From LGRD01 sp031378125 (lineage in GTDB: Bacteria; Pseudomonadota; Gammaproteobacteria; Burkholderiales; Burkholderiaceae_C), in contig JANNDW010000235.1 in the NCBI GenBank assembly GCA_031378125.1, positions 1 to 9,519 on the forward strand: 9,519 nucleotides of DNA. Reading direction: 5' to 3'. Both the position numbers and the translations under genes were made by a program. The notes under the pieces were generated by a model. It saw nothing but the letters and a program-made list of their open reading frames with translations. It was not told where the DNA came from and searched no databases. Positions 1 to 6,049 of the stretch are shown here, piece by piece (within the stretch, counting starts at the first letter, position 1; each line of letters begins with the position of its first letter).

Positions 1-575
1 CGAAACAGCGCGGGCGAGGTGATGGTGTTGTCCACCACGTACAGCAGGCCACGCTCGCGGCACAGCGCGCCGATGCGTTCGAGGTCGGGCACCTGGGTGC
101 CTGGGTTGGCGATGACCTCGACGAACACGATGCGGGTCGTCGGCTGCAGCGCCGCCTCGACCGCGGCCACCGAGCCGGCATCGACCTTGCTCACCGCCAC
201 GCCCAGATCGGCCAGCGTACCAAACAGGCTGTTGGTGTTGCCGAACACAAAGCGGCTGCTCACCATGTGGTCACCCGTGCGCAGCAGCGTGAGGAACACC
301 GCGCTCAACGCCGCCATGCCACTCGCGAAACACACGGTGCCGATGCCCTTTTCAAGCTGGGTGATCTTGGCCTCGAGCGCAGCCGTGGTGGGCGTGCCCT
401 GGCGCGCGTAGTTGAAGGCGCCCTTGAGCGTGCCCTGGAACACGCCGATCAGGTCTTCGGCGCGCTCGTGGCCGTATTGGATCGAGGTGTGGATCGGCTT
501 GTGAACGGCGCCGTGCTCAGCGCCGAAGTGGCGATCAGCGTGAACCAGTTCGGTGATGAGGCCAGGGTGCTTCAT
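1..575 (-). CDS. Cystathionine gamma-synthase family PLP enzyme, N-terminal part (cut by window edge)
   Basis: The first 191 residues of a fold-type I, PLP-dependent Cys/Met-metabolism enzyme; the C-terminal half, including the PLP-binding lysine, lies beyond base 1. Visible family marks are YARQGTPT (residues 56-63, the Tyr/Arg pair that contacts the PLP phosphate of the neighbouring subunit), CFASGMAAL (82-90, phosphate-binding loop), VFVEVIANPGTQ (150-161) and VVDNT (180-184), whose Asp182 should pair with the pyridine nitrogen. Enzymes of this family join or cleave sulfur amino acids in the cytoplasm (cystathionine synthesis, homoserine sulfhydrylation, or beta/gamma elimination); which reaction applies here cannot be decided from this half. 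ATG at 575 is the natural start (MKHPG...), with only a weak AGGG-type ribosome site. It lies 49 bases downstream of yggS on the same strand and may be co-transcribed with it, which would link a PLP-dependent enzyme to a PLP-homeostasis protein. The family is secure; the substrate is not. Confidence 0.85.
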   Translation of the reverse strand, partial: MKHPGLITELVHADRHFGAEHGAVHKPIHTSIQYGHERAEDLIGVFQGTLKGAFNYARQGTPTTAALEAKITQLEKGIGTVCFASGMAALSAVFLTLLRTGDHMVSSRFVFGNTNSLFGTLADLGVAVSKVDAGSVAAVEAALQPTTRIVFVEVIANPGTQVPDLERIGALCRERGLLYVVDNTITSPALF

Positions 576-610
576 GGGTGGGTGCCCTGCGTGTTCTTTG
601 AAGGGGTGTG

Positions 611-632
611 GCCGCCGGGCGGCTTCAGCCGC
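611..632 (-). other. Overlapping GC-rich inverted repeats at the yggS stop codon
   Basis: Two competing perfect dyads are visible. GCGGC (619-623) pairs with GCCGC (628-632) around a four-base loop (624-627) that contains the yggS stop codon. GCCGCC (611-616) and GGCGGC (618-623) form a 13-base odd palindrome that shares one arm with the first stem. No T-run follows on the minus strand, so this is not a classical intrinsic terminator. It could be an mRNA 3'-end hairpin or a chance product of high GC. Confidence 0.4.
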
Positions 633-1314
633 GCCGGCCGAAGATGGCGGTGCCGATGCGCACGAGGGTGGCGCCCTCGGCGATCGCGGCCTCAAGATCG
701 CTTGTCATTCCCATCGACAAGGTGTCCAGCGCCAAGCCCTGTGCTCGCAGCGAGCCGAGCAACTCACGCAAGGCACGGTGCGGCCTGCGTTGGTCGGCCA
801 TGCTGGATGCGGCTTCGGGGATGGCCATCAAACCGCGCAGTTTGAGGCCTGGCAATTCGGCCACGGCGCGCGCCACCGCGGCCACGTCCGAGGCTTCGAG
901 CCCGCTCTTGCTGGCCTCGCCGCTGATGTTGACCTGCAGGCAGACCTGAAGCGGCGGCAGGTGTTGCGGACGCTGCTCGCTGAGCCGCTGCGCAATCTTC
1001 AACCGGTCCACCGAGTGCACCCAATCGAATTGTTCGGCGACAGCCCGTGTCTTGTTGCTTTGCAGCGGGCCGATCAGGTGCCATTCGATCTGCCCGCGCA
1101 GCTCGGCCAGCGCGGCGATCTTGTCCACCCCTTCTTGCACATAGTTCTCGCCGAAGCGGCGCTCCCCGGCGGCAAAGGCTTCGCGCACCGCGGCGGCGCC
1201 GAAAGTCTTGCTCACCGCCAGCAGCGTGACGCTTTGCACGGGGCGCCCGGCTGCCACGCTGGCGCTGGCGATGCGCCGGCGCACTTCCATCAAGTTGTCT
1301 GCGATCATCGCCAT
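625..1314 (-). CDS. yggS: YggS/PROSC-family pyridoxal phosphate homeostasis protein
   Basis: A 229-residue protein of the usual length for YggS, a cytoplasmic single-domain TIM barrel that binds PLP and balances B6 vitamers and amino-acid pools, with no known catalytic activity. LLAVSKTF (31-38) holds the PLP-binding lysine at position 36, the same number as in E. coli YggS. It is followed by the hallmark FGENYVQEGVDK (54-65 region). SGLEASD sits mid-protein, and the C-terminal LSMGMTSDLEAAI and LVRIGTAIFG segments form the phosphate-binding part. The start could be ATG 1314 or, two codons on, ATG 1308; neither has a strong Shine-Dalgarno. It is divergent from pilT, 92 bases away, the same arrangement as yggS/pilT in Pseudomonas aeruginosa. 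It is followed on its own strand by a PLP-dependent sulfur amino-acid enzyme. The stop codon sits in a hairpin loop. Confidence 0.96.
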   Translation of the reverse strand: MAMIADNLMEVRRRIASASVAAGRPVQSVTLLAVSKTFGAAAVREAFAAGERRFGENYVQEGVDKIAALAELRGQIEWHLIGPLQSNKTRAVAEQFDWVHSVDRLKIAQRLSEQRPQHLPPLQVCLQVNISGEASKSGLEASDVAAVARAVAELPGLKLRGLMAIPEAASSMADQRRPHRALRELLGSLRAQGLALDTLSMGMTSDLEAAIAEGATLVRIGTAIFGRRG

Positions 1315-1406
1315 AATGTGCCGAGCGTACCCTGCGATGGCGCTTCATTTCGTTGACTTCTCCGCCGATACCCTCGGCAACCTCGGCGGCAACGCATCCC
1401 AGACCC
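1315..1406. promoter_or_regulatory. Divergent yggS/pilT intergenic region
   Basis: These 92 bases must hold, or overlap, the start signals of both yggS (leftward) and pilT (rightward). I see no sigma70 promoter with both boxes properly spaced. TTGACT at 1353-1358 faces pilT but has no -10-like hexamer 16-18 bases downstream. CATAAT/ATTATG around 1312-1317 is -10-like on either strand but lies on the yggS start codon. The assignment as a promoter region rests on gene orientation only. Confidence 0.4.
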
Positions 1407-2450
1407 ATGGACATCACCCAACTGCTGGCGTTTTCGGTCAAGAACAAGGCGTCTGACCTGCACCTTTCGGCCGGGCTGCCGCCGATGATTCGGGTGCATG
1501 GCGATGTGCGGCGCATCAACGTCGACCCGCTGGAGCACAAGCAGGTTCATGAGATGGTCTACGACATCATGAACGACTCGCAGCGCAAGGCGTATGAAGA
1601 GTCGCTGGAGTGCGACTTCTCGTTCGAGATCCAGGGCCTGGCGCGCTTTCGTGTCAATGCCTTCAACCAGAACCGCGGCGCGGGCGCGGTGTTCCGCACC
1701 ATTCCGTCCAAGATCCTCACGCTGGAGCAGCTCAATACGCCCAAGATCTTCGCCGAGCTGTCGCTCAAACCGCGCGGCATGGTGCTGTGCACCGGGCCCA
1801 CCGGCTCGGGCAAGTCGACCACCTTGGCGGCGATGGTCAACCACCTGAACGAGAACGAATTCGGCCACGTGTTGACGGTGGAAGACCCGATCGAGTTTGT
1901 GCACGAATCGAAAAAGTGCCTGATCAACCAGCGCGAGGTCGGCCCACACACGCTGAGCTTTGCCAACGCGTTGCGCTCGGCATTGCGCGAGGACCCGGAC
2001 GCGATTCTGGTCGGCGAAATGCGCGACCTGGAAACGATTCGGCTGGCGCTCACCGCGGCGGAAACCGGGCACCTGGTGTTCGGCACCTTGCACACCTCGA
2101 GTGCTGCGAAGACGGTCGACCGCATCGTCGACGTGTTTCCGGCCGCCGAGAAAGAAATGGTGCGCGCCATGCTGTCGGAGTCGCTGATCGGTGTGATCTC
2201 GCAAACCTTGTGCAAACTCAAGGACGGCAGCGGCCGGGTGGCGGCGCACGAAATCATGCTCGGCACGGCGGCCATTCGCAACCTGATCCGCGAGAACAAG
2301 GTGGCGCAGATGTACTCGTCCATCCAGACCGGCAACAGCATGGGCATGCAGACGCTCGACCAGAACCTGGCCGACCTTGTGCGCCGCAACGTCATCGCCG
2401 CGGCCGAGGCGCGCGCCAAGGCCAAGTTCCCGGAGAACTTCCCGGGGTGA
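1407..2450 (+). CDS. pilT: Type IV pilus retraction ATPase PilT
   Basis: A 347-residue hexameric secretion-type ATPase that drives type IV pilus retraction (twitching motility, DNA uptake, surface sensing) from the cytoplasmic face of the inner membrane. The N-terminal PAS-like domain (about 1-100) contains ASDLHLSAG (15-23). In the RecA-like domain are Walker A GPTGSGKST (130-138), the Asp box VLTVEDPIEF (155-164), Walker B/catalytic ILVGEMRD (200-207, Glu204) and the His box with His222 and His229. AAIRNLIRE (288-296) is the retraction-specific C-terminal motif of PilT. These residue numbers coincide with the P. aeruginosa protein, which supports ATG 1407 (MDITQLL) over a TTG 54 bases upstream. 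The Shine-Dalgarno is weak. It is followed by the paralogue pilU 107 bases downstream, and a shared terminator lies after pilU, so the two probably form a transcription unit. Confidence 0.98.
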   Translation: MDITQLLAFSVKNKASDLHLSAGLPPMIRVHGDVRRINVDPLEHKQVHEMVYDIMNDSQRKAYEESLECDFSFEIQGLARFRVNAFNQNRGAGAVFRTIPSKILTLEQLNTPKIFAELSLKPRGMVLCTGPTGSGKSTTLAAMVNHLNENEFGHVLTVEDPIEFVHESKKCLINQREVGPHTLSFANALRSALREDPDAILVGEMRDLETIRLALTAAETGHLVFGTLHTSSAAKTVDRIVDVFPAAEKEMVRAMLSESLIGVISQTLCKLKDGSGRVAAHEIMLGTAAIRNLIRENKVAQMYSSIQTGNSMGMQTLDQNLADLVRRNVIAAAEARAKAKFPENFPG

Positions 2451-2456
2451 GCCCGG
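2442..2456 (+). other. Stem-loop enclosing the pilT stop codon
   Basis: CCGGG (2442-2446) is perfectly complementary to CCCGG (2452-2456), leaving a five-base loop (2447-2451) that contains the TGA stop of pilT. There is no U-tract. It could stabilise the pilT message end or slow terminating ribosomes before pilU; this role is inference. Confidence 0.35.
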
Positions 2457-2520
2457 ACGGTGGACAGTCCTAGCGGACGGTCCGTCGCCTGGCGAACGAC
2501 CGGTCGCCTGCAAGCGACAG
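2454..2520 (+). repeat. Degenerate ~20-bp periodic repeats and dyads in the pilT-pilU spacer
   Basis: CGGACGGT occurs at 2454-2461 and again at 2474-2481 (20 bases apart). GTCGCCTG occurs at 2484-2491 and 2503-2510 (19 bases apart). The same stretch holds an 11-base odd palindrome CGGACGGTCCG (2474-2484), a perfect 10-bp palindrome CGACCGGTCG (2497-2506), and a stem GTCGC/GCGAC (2503-2507 with 2514-2518, six-base loop). The region is non-coding and ends before the pilU ribosome-binding site AAAGGAG (2544-2550). It may be a remnant of tandem duplication, or a structured leader setting the pilT:pilU ratio. Confidence 0.6.
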
Positions 2521-2557
2521 GTCGGGGGGCCGCAACAGTAGGCAAAGGAGCAGCAAA

Positions 2558-3694
2558 ATGGAACGCGACCAGGCATCGAAATTCGTCAACGACCTGCTGC
2601 GCCTGATGGTGTCGCGCAACGGCTCGGACTTGTTCCTCACGGTGGACTTTCCGCCCGCCATCAAGGTCGACGGCAAGGTCACCAAGGTGTCGCCGCAGCC
2701 GCTGACCGGCCAGCACACCATGGCCCTCACCCGTTCGGTGATGAACGACAAGCAGGCCGCCGAGTTCGAGCGCACCAAGGAGTGCAACTTCGCGATTGCA
2801 CCGCAAGGCATTGGGCGCTTCCGCGTCAATGCCTTCGTGCAGCAGGGCCACGTGGGGCTGGTGCTGCGAACCATCCCGCAGAAGCTGCCCACCATCGACA
2901 GCATGAACCTGCCGCAGATTCTGAAAGACATTTCGCTGACCAAGCGCGGGCTGGTGATTCTGGTGGGCGCCACCGGCTCGGGCAAGAGCACGTCGCTGGC
3001 AGCGATGGTGGACTACCGGAACGAAAACTCCTACGGCCACATCATCACGATCGAAGACCCGGTGGAGTTTGTGCACCCGCACAAGAACTGCATCATCACG
3101 CAGCGCGAAGTGGGCATCGACACCGATGGCTGGGGCCTGGCGTTGAAGAACTCGTTGCGGCAAGCGCCCGACGTGATCCTGATGGGCGAGATCCGCGACC
3201 GCGAGACCATGGAGCACGCCGTTGCCTTTGCCGAGACGGGGCACCTGTGCATGGCCACGCTGCACGCCAACAGCTCCAACCAGGCGCTGGACCGCATCAT
3301 CAACTTCTTCCCCGAAGAGCGGCGTGCGCAACTGTTGATGGATTTGTCGCTGAACCTGCGCGGGCTGATCTCGCAACGCCTGCTGCCCCGGCAAGAGGGC
3401 AAGGGCCGCGTTGCCGCGGTGGAGATCCTGCTCAACACGCCGCTGATCTCCGACATGATCCTCAAGGGCGAGGTGACCGAGATCAAGGAGCTGATGAAGC
3501 GCTCGCGCGAACTCGGCATGCAGACTTTTGACCAGAGCCTGTTCGACCTGTACGAAAATCAGCTTGTGACATACGAAGACGCGGTCCGCAATGCCGATTC
3601 GGTGAACGACCTGCGGCTGCAAATCAAGCTGAACAGCCAACGCGCCCGCAACCTCGACCTGTCGGCCGGCACCGAGCACATGAGCCTCATGTGA
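2558..3694 (+). CDS. pilU: PilT-dependent pilus retraction ATPase PilU
   Basis: A 378-residue paralogue of PilT and typical of PilU in length and position. PilU forms hexamers that act with PilT to increase retraction force; in the species studied it does not retract pili alone. Visible motifs are NGSDLFLTVDFPPAIKVDG (21-39, PAS-like N-terminal domain), Walker A GATGSGKST (137-145), the Asp box IITIEDPVEF (162-171), Walker B/catalytic ILMGEIRD (207-214, Glu211), AETGHLCMATLHANS with His229 and His236, and a conserved GMQTFDQSL (320-328). It has a longer, charged C-terminal tail than PilT (NDLRLQIKLNSQRARNLDL, 350-368), which is typical of PilU. ATG 2558 is decided by AAAGGAG seven bases upstream. 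All catalytic residues look intact. An intrinsic terminator begins 20 bases after the stop. Confidence 0.97.
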   Translation: MERDQASKFVNDLLRLMVSRNGSDLFLTVDFPPAIKVDGKVTKVSPQPLTGQHTMALTRSVMNDKQAAEFERTKECNFAIAPQGIGRFRVNAFVQQGHVGLVLRTIPQKLPTIDSMNLPQILKDISLTKRGLVILVGATGSGKSTSLAAMVDYRNENSYGHIITIEDPVEFVHPHKNCIITQREVGIDTDGWGLALKNSLRQAPDVILMGEIRDRETMEHAVAFAETGHLCMATLHANSSNQALDRIINFFPEERRAQLLMDLSLNLRGLISQRLLPRQEGKGRVAAVEILLNTPLISDMILKGEVTEIKELMKRSRELGMQTFDQSLFDLYENQLVTYEDAVRNADSVNDLRLQIKLNSQRARNLDLSAGTEHMSLM

Positions 3695-3713
3695 CGCAGC
3701 GCAGCACCCTCCA

Positions 3714-3744
3714 AACGGCCTCTGTCGAGGCCGTTCTTTTTTTT
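3714..3744 (+). terminator. Rho-independent terminator of pilTU
   Basis: AACGGCCTC (3714-3722) pairs perfectly with GAGGCCGTT (3727-3735) around the tetraloop TGTC, and is followed by C and eight T residues (3737-3744). The nine-base-pair stem plus U-tract is the textbook form, placed 20 bases after the pilU stop. The opposite strand has only three T residues after the hairpin, so it acts mainly on rightward transcripts. Confidence 0.93.
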
Positions 3745-3756
3745 GGACACCCACCG

Positions 3757-4677
3757 ATGATGAGCACCCAGACCCGCGACCCAATTGCGCCACAGATTGC
3801 GCCACAGATTGCGCCACAGCGTGTGGCCTTCCTTGGGCTGGGCGTCATGGGCTACCCGATGGCAGGCCATCTGGTGCGCGCGGGACACCGCGTCACGGTC
3901 TACAACCGAACTGCCTCCAAGGCCGCGGCCTGGGTGGCTGAACAAGGCGGCGCCGCGGCCGATACCCCCAAGGCCGCCGCCGAAGGCGCGGACATTGTGT
4001 TTTGCTGTGTCGGCAACGACGCCGATTTGCGCTCGGTGGTGATGGGGGAATGCGGCGCCTTCGCAGGCATGCGGCCGGGCGCCATTCTGGTGGATCACAC
4101 CACGGCCTCGGCCGCGGTGGCCAGGGAGCTGAGTGCCGCGGCCCGCACGCGTGGCTTGCAGTTCATCGACGCACCTGTGTCCGGCGGCAACCTGGGCGCC
4201 GCGAACGGCACGCTCACCGTGATGTGCGGCGGCGACGCCGCGGCGTTCCAGGCCATCCGGCCAGTCGCGCTGGCCTACGCCCGTGCGGTGACGCTGCTGG
4301 GTGACAGCGGCGCGGGCCAGTTGGCCAAGATGGTGAACCAGACCGCCATCGCCGGGTTGCTTCAGGGCCTGGCCGAGGCCATCGCATTCGGCGAACGCGC
4401 CGGCCTGGACATGGTGGCGGTGCTGGCCGTGATCGGCCAGGGCGCGGCCCAGAGTTGGCAAATGGACCAGCGCGGCCCGACGATGATTGCCGGCCAGTTC
4501 GATTTCGGCTTTGCGGTGGACTGGATGCGCAAGGACCTGGGCCTGGTGCTCGATGAAGCCAAGCGCAACGGCGCGCGGCTGCCGGTCACCGCGCTGGTGG
4601 ACCAGTTCTATGCCGACCTGCAGGCACAGGGTGGTTCAAGGCAAGACACCTCCAGCCTGATTCGCCGGTTGCGCTGA
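3757..4677 (+). CDS. NAD(P)-dependent oxidoreductase, 3-hydroxyisobutyrate dehydrogenase / GLYR family
   Basis: A 306-residue member of the beta-hydroxyacid dehydrogenase family (3-hydroxyisobutyrate dehydrogenase, tartronate semialdehyde reductase, glyoxylate/succinic semialdehyde reductase). Rossmann dinucleotide motif FLGLGVMGYPMA lies at 25-36 (GxGxxG, Gly27/29/32), followed by VYNRTASK (48-55); an Asn-Arg pair after the second strand often means NADP preference, but this is not proven. The substrate-binding signature DAPVSGGNLGAANGTL is at 138-153, and GAGQLAKMVNQ (185-195) carries the expected catalytic Lys191 with Asn195. The exact substrate cannot be read from sequence. ATG 3757 or ATG 3760 could start the gene; both have poor Shine-Dalgarno sites. 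Residues before Arg22 are non-core and include three IAPQ repeats. The gene starts 12 bases after the pilU terminator T-run, leaving no space for its own promoter there. Confidence 0.9.
   Translation: MMSTQTRDPIAPQIAPQIAPQRVAFLGLGVMGYPMAGHLVRAGHRVTVYNRTASKAAAWVAEQGGAAADTPKAAAEGADIVFCCVGNDADLRSVVMGECGAFAGMRPGAILVDHTTASAAVARELSAAARTRGLQFIDAPVSGGNLGAANGTLTVMCGGDAAAFQAIRPVALAYARAVTLLGDSGAGQLAKMVNQTAIAGLLQGLAEAIAFGERAGLDMVAVLAVIGQGAAQSWQMDQRGPTMIAGQFDFGFAVDWMRKDLGLVLDEAKRNGARLPVTALVDQFYADLQAQGGSRQDTSSLIRRLR
3784..3819 (+). repeat. Perfect 3 x 12-bp in-frame tandem repeat
   Basis: ATTGCGCCACAG is repeated three times without mismatch (3784-3795, 3796-3807, 3808-3819), encoding IAPQ three times just before the first Rossmann strand of the dehydrogenase. 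Because 12 is a multiple of three, gain or loss of copies would change N-terminal length without a frameshift. Confidence 0.97.
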
Positions 4678-4734
4678 GCCTGGGGCAGGGCGCTGCGCGC
4701 CAGCTGGCCCGGCGGCGCGGCGGCGGCGCGTCAT

Positions 4735-4750
4735 CGACTCGATCGAGTCG
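4735..4750. repeat. 16-bp perfect palindrome between convergent genes
   Basis: CGACTCGATCGAGTCG is a perfect inverted repeat with a central GATC, 3 bases past the dolP stop codon (minus strand) and 57 bases past the dehydrogenase stop. Transcripts from either direction could fold it into a six-pair stem with a GATC loop. No T-run follows on either strand, so an intrinsic terminator is not supported. It may be an mRNA 3'-end hairpin or a protein-binding site. Confidence 0.7.
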
Positions 4751-4753
4751 GGG

Positions 4754-5386
4754 CTATTTCGATACCTTGGGCAGTTCGGCGAGTTCGGCCTCGGTCAAGA
4801 TTTCGAACACCCGGACCACCTTCTGAACTCCGGTGACGCTGCGCGCCACGTCGCTTGCGCGCGTGGCCTCACGCTCGGAAACGCGCCCCATCAGGTAGAC
4901 CGTTCCGCGCTCGGTGACGACCTTGAAAGCATTCGCGAGAATGTCCTTGGCATCGACCAGGCTGGCCTTGACCTTGCCCGTCAGAAAGGTGTCGTTGGAA
5001 CGGCTGGTGAGCGAACTGATGCCGGTGACACCCAGTTCATTGACGACGGAACGCACGTTGTCAACGCGCGAAATCGCCTGTTCGACGGCCGCCTTGTCGG
5101 TCTCGGTCGCCACCTCGCCGGTGAGCAAAACCAGCCGGTTGTAGCTGGTGGTGTTGACATGGCCGCGGTCGCCGACCTGTTCGCGCACCCGGTTGTTGGC
5201 CTTGATCTCGATGGACTGGTCATCGATCTGCGCGCCGGAGGTGCGCCGGTCGGTCACGATCAGCGAGCCGCCCACGAAGGCGCCGCCAATCACCAGCGCG
5301 GCGCAACCACCGAGGGCCGGCCCCAGCAGGGCGGCGGCGATGAGGGCGAGCAAACGTGTGCGGGGGCTGTCGGCGTTTTTTTTCAT
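4754..5386 (-). CDS. dolP: Dual-BON-domain outer-membrane lipoprotein, DolP (YraP) family
   Basis: A 210-residue lipoprotein; E. coli DolP is slightly shorter. A basic N-terminus (MKKN...R11) and hydrophobic stretch lead to the lipobox LGGC, making Cys28 the predicted lipidated residue. Then come the conserved TDRRTSGAQIDDQ (45-57), BON domain 1 (about 56-122, with NRLVLLTGEV and VNELGV) and BON domain 2 (about 131-197, with GTVYLMGRVSEREA and VQKVVRVFEIL). In E. coli, DolP binds anionic phospholipid at the outer membrane and division site and supports envelope integrity and BAM function. ATG 5386 is preferred over an in-frame start 51 bases upstream because only the former gives the signal peptide and has AGGA upstream. 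It overlaps the preceding SIS gene by ATGA, implying translational coupling. The start codon is followed by eight consecutive A residues. Confidence 0.93.
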   Translation of the reverse strand: MKKNADSPRTRLLALIAAALLGPALGGCAALVIGGAFVGGSLIVTDRRTSGAQIDDQSIEIKANNRVREQVGDRGHVNTTSYNRLVLLTGEVATETDKAAVEQAISRVDNVRSVVNELGVTGISSLTSRSNDTFLTGKVKASLVDAKDILANAFKVVTERGTVYLMGRVSEREATRASDVARSVTGVQKVVRVFEILTEAELAELPKVSK

Positions 5387-5985
5387 GTGTTTTCCTGTTC
5401 GCCCAAGAGTTGCAGATCGACCGCATCGCACAGGCAATGCAGCGTGAGGATGTGCACTTCCTGGATGCGCGCGGTGCGGTCGTGTGGAACGCAGATGTGC
5501 ACGTCGGTCTCCGCCAGCAGCCCGCGCATCGTGCCGCCGGTGTGGCCGGTCAGCGCGATCACGGTCATCTCTTTCGCGTGCGCGGCTTCCACCGCCGCCA
5601 GCACATTGGCCGAGTTGCCGCTGGTGGAGATGGCGATCAGCACATCACCCGGCGACCCCAGCGCTTGCACCTGCTTGGAGAAGATGGCGTTGAAGTCGTA
5701 GTCGTTGGCGATTGCCGTGAGGATCGAGGTGTCGGTCGTCAACGCAATGGCGGCCAGGCCGGGGCGCTCGCGTTCGAAGCGGCCCACGAACTCGGCCGCG
5801 AAGTGCTGGGCATCGCTGGCCGAGCCACCGTTGCCGCAGGCCAGCACCTTGCCGCCGGCGGTGATGCAGCCGACGACGGCGCTGACGGCATCGGCGATCG
5901 GTTTGGAGAGGATTTCGGCGGCGGCGTACTTCAGATCGGCGCTGTCGAAGAATTGCTGTTGGATCCGTTGTTCAAGCATGGGCAT
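5383..5985 (-). CDS. SIS-domain protein of the DiaA/GmhA family (phosphoheptose isomerase-like)
   Basis: A 200-residue single SIS-domain protein. GNGGSASDAQHFAAEFVGRF (51-70) and ISTSGNSANV (119-128) form the sugar-phosphate site, and RIQEVHIL (173-180) closes it. In E. coli, GmhA converts sedoheptulose 7-phosphate to D-glycero-D-manno-heptose 7-phosphate for LPS inner core, while its paralogue DiaA binds DnaA and helps time replication. Position between yraN and dolP, and the C-terminal CLCDAVDLQLLG, resemble DiaA. But Glu65 and His178 match the catalytic Glu65/His180 pair of GmhA, which from memory of its sequence E. coli DiaA does not fully keep. It may therefore be an active isomerase in the DiaA locus. 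Start ATG 5985 (MPML) or ATG 5979; ribosome-binding sites are weak. It lies 50 bases after yraN and overlaps dolP by four bases. The family is certain; the DiaA versus GmhA role is open. Confidence 0.92.
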   Translation of the reverse strand: MPMLEQRIQQQFFDSADLKYAAAEILSKPIADAVSAVVGCITAGGKVLACGNGGSASDAQHFAAEFVGRFERERPGLAAIALTTDTSILTAIANDYDFNAIFSKQVQALGSPGDVLIAISTSGNSANVLAAVEAAHAKEMTVIALTGHTGGTMRGLLAETDVHICVPHDRTARIQEVHILTLHCLCDAVDLQLLGEQENT

Positions 5986-6026
5986 GGATGATAAGACACG
6001 GGTGCGCGTGATCGGTTCCGGCGGAA

Positions 6027-6049
6027 TCGACGCAATCACTGCGCGTCGA
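6027..6049 (-). other. Stem-loop enclosing the yraN stop codon
   Basis: TCGACGC (6027-6033) pairs perfectly with GCGTCGA (6043-6049), leaving a nine-base loop (6034-6042) that contains the yraN stop codon (6036-6038). Seven pairs is the longest of the stop-codon hairpins in this window. No T-run follows, so transcription probably continues into the SIS gene. Confidence 0.45.

Noticed and set aside
553..1356. A 267-codon plus-strand frame over yggS
   Set aside because: It is opposite the real yggS with its conserved Lys36 region; no domain visible and no ribosome site.
1353..1406. TTG-initiated N-terminal extension of pilT
   Set aside because: The extra 18 residues (Pro/Ser/Ala-rich) are not PilT-like, whereas ATG 1407 gives the standard MDITQLL start and family residue numbering.
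1559..3817. A 752-codon open frame on the minus strand spanning pilT and pilU
   Set aside because: It is fully antisense to two clearly genuine ATPase genes, has Ala/Arg/His-rich low-information composition and no recognisable motif. Long antisense frames are expected opposite GC-rich genes with biased third positions; the paralogous codon patterns of pilT and pilU extend it.
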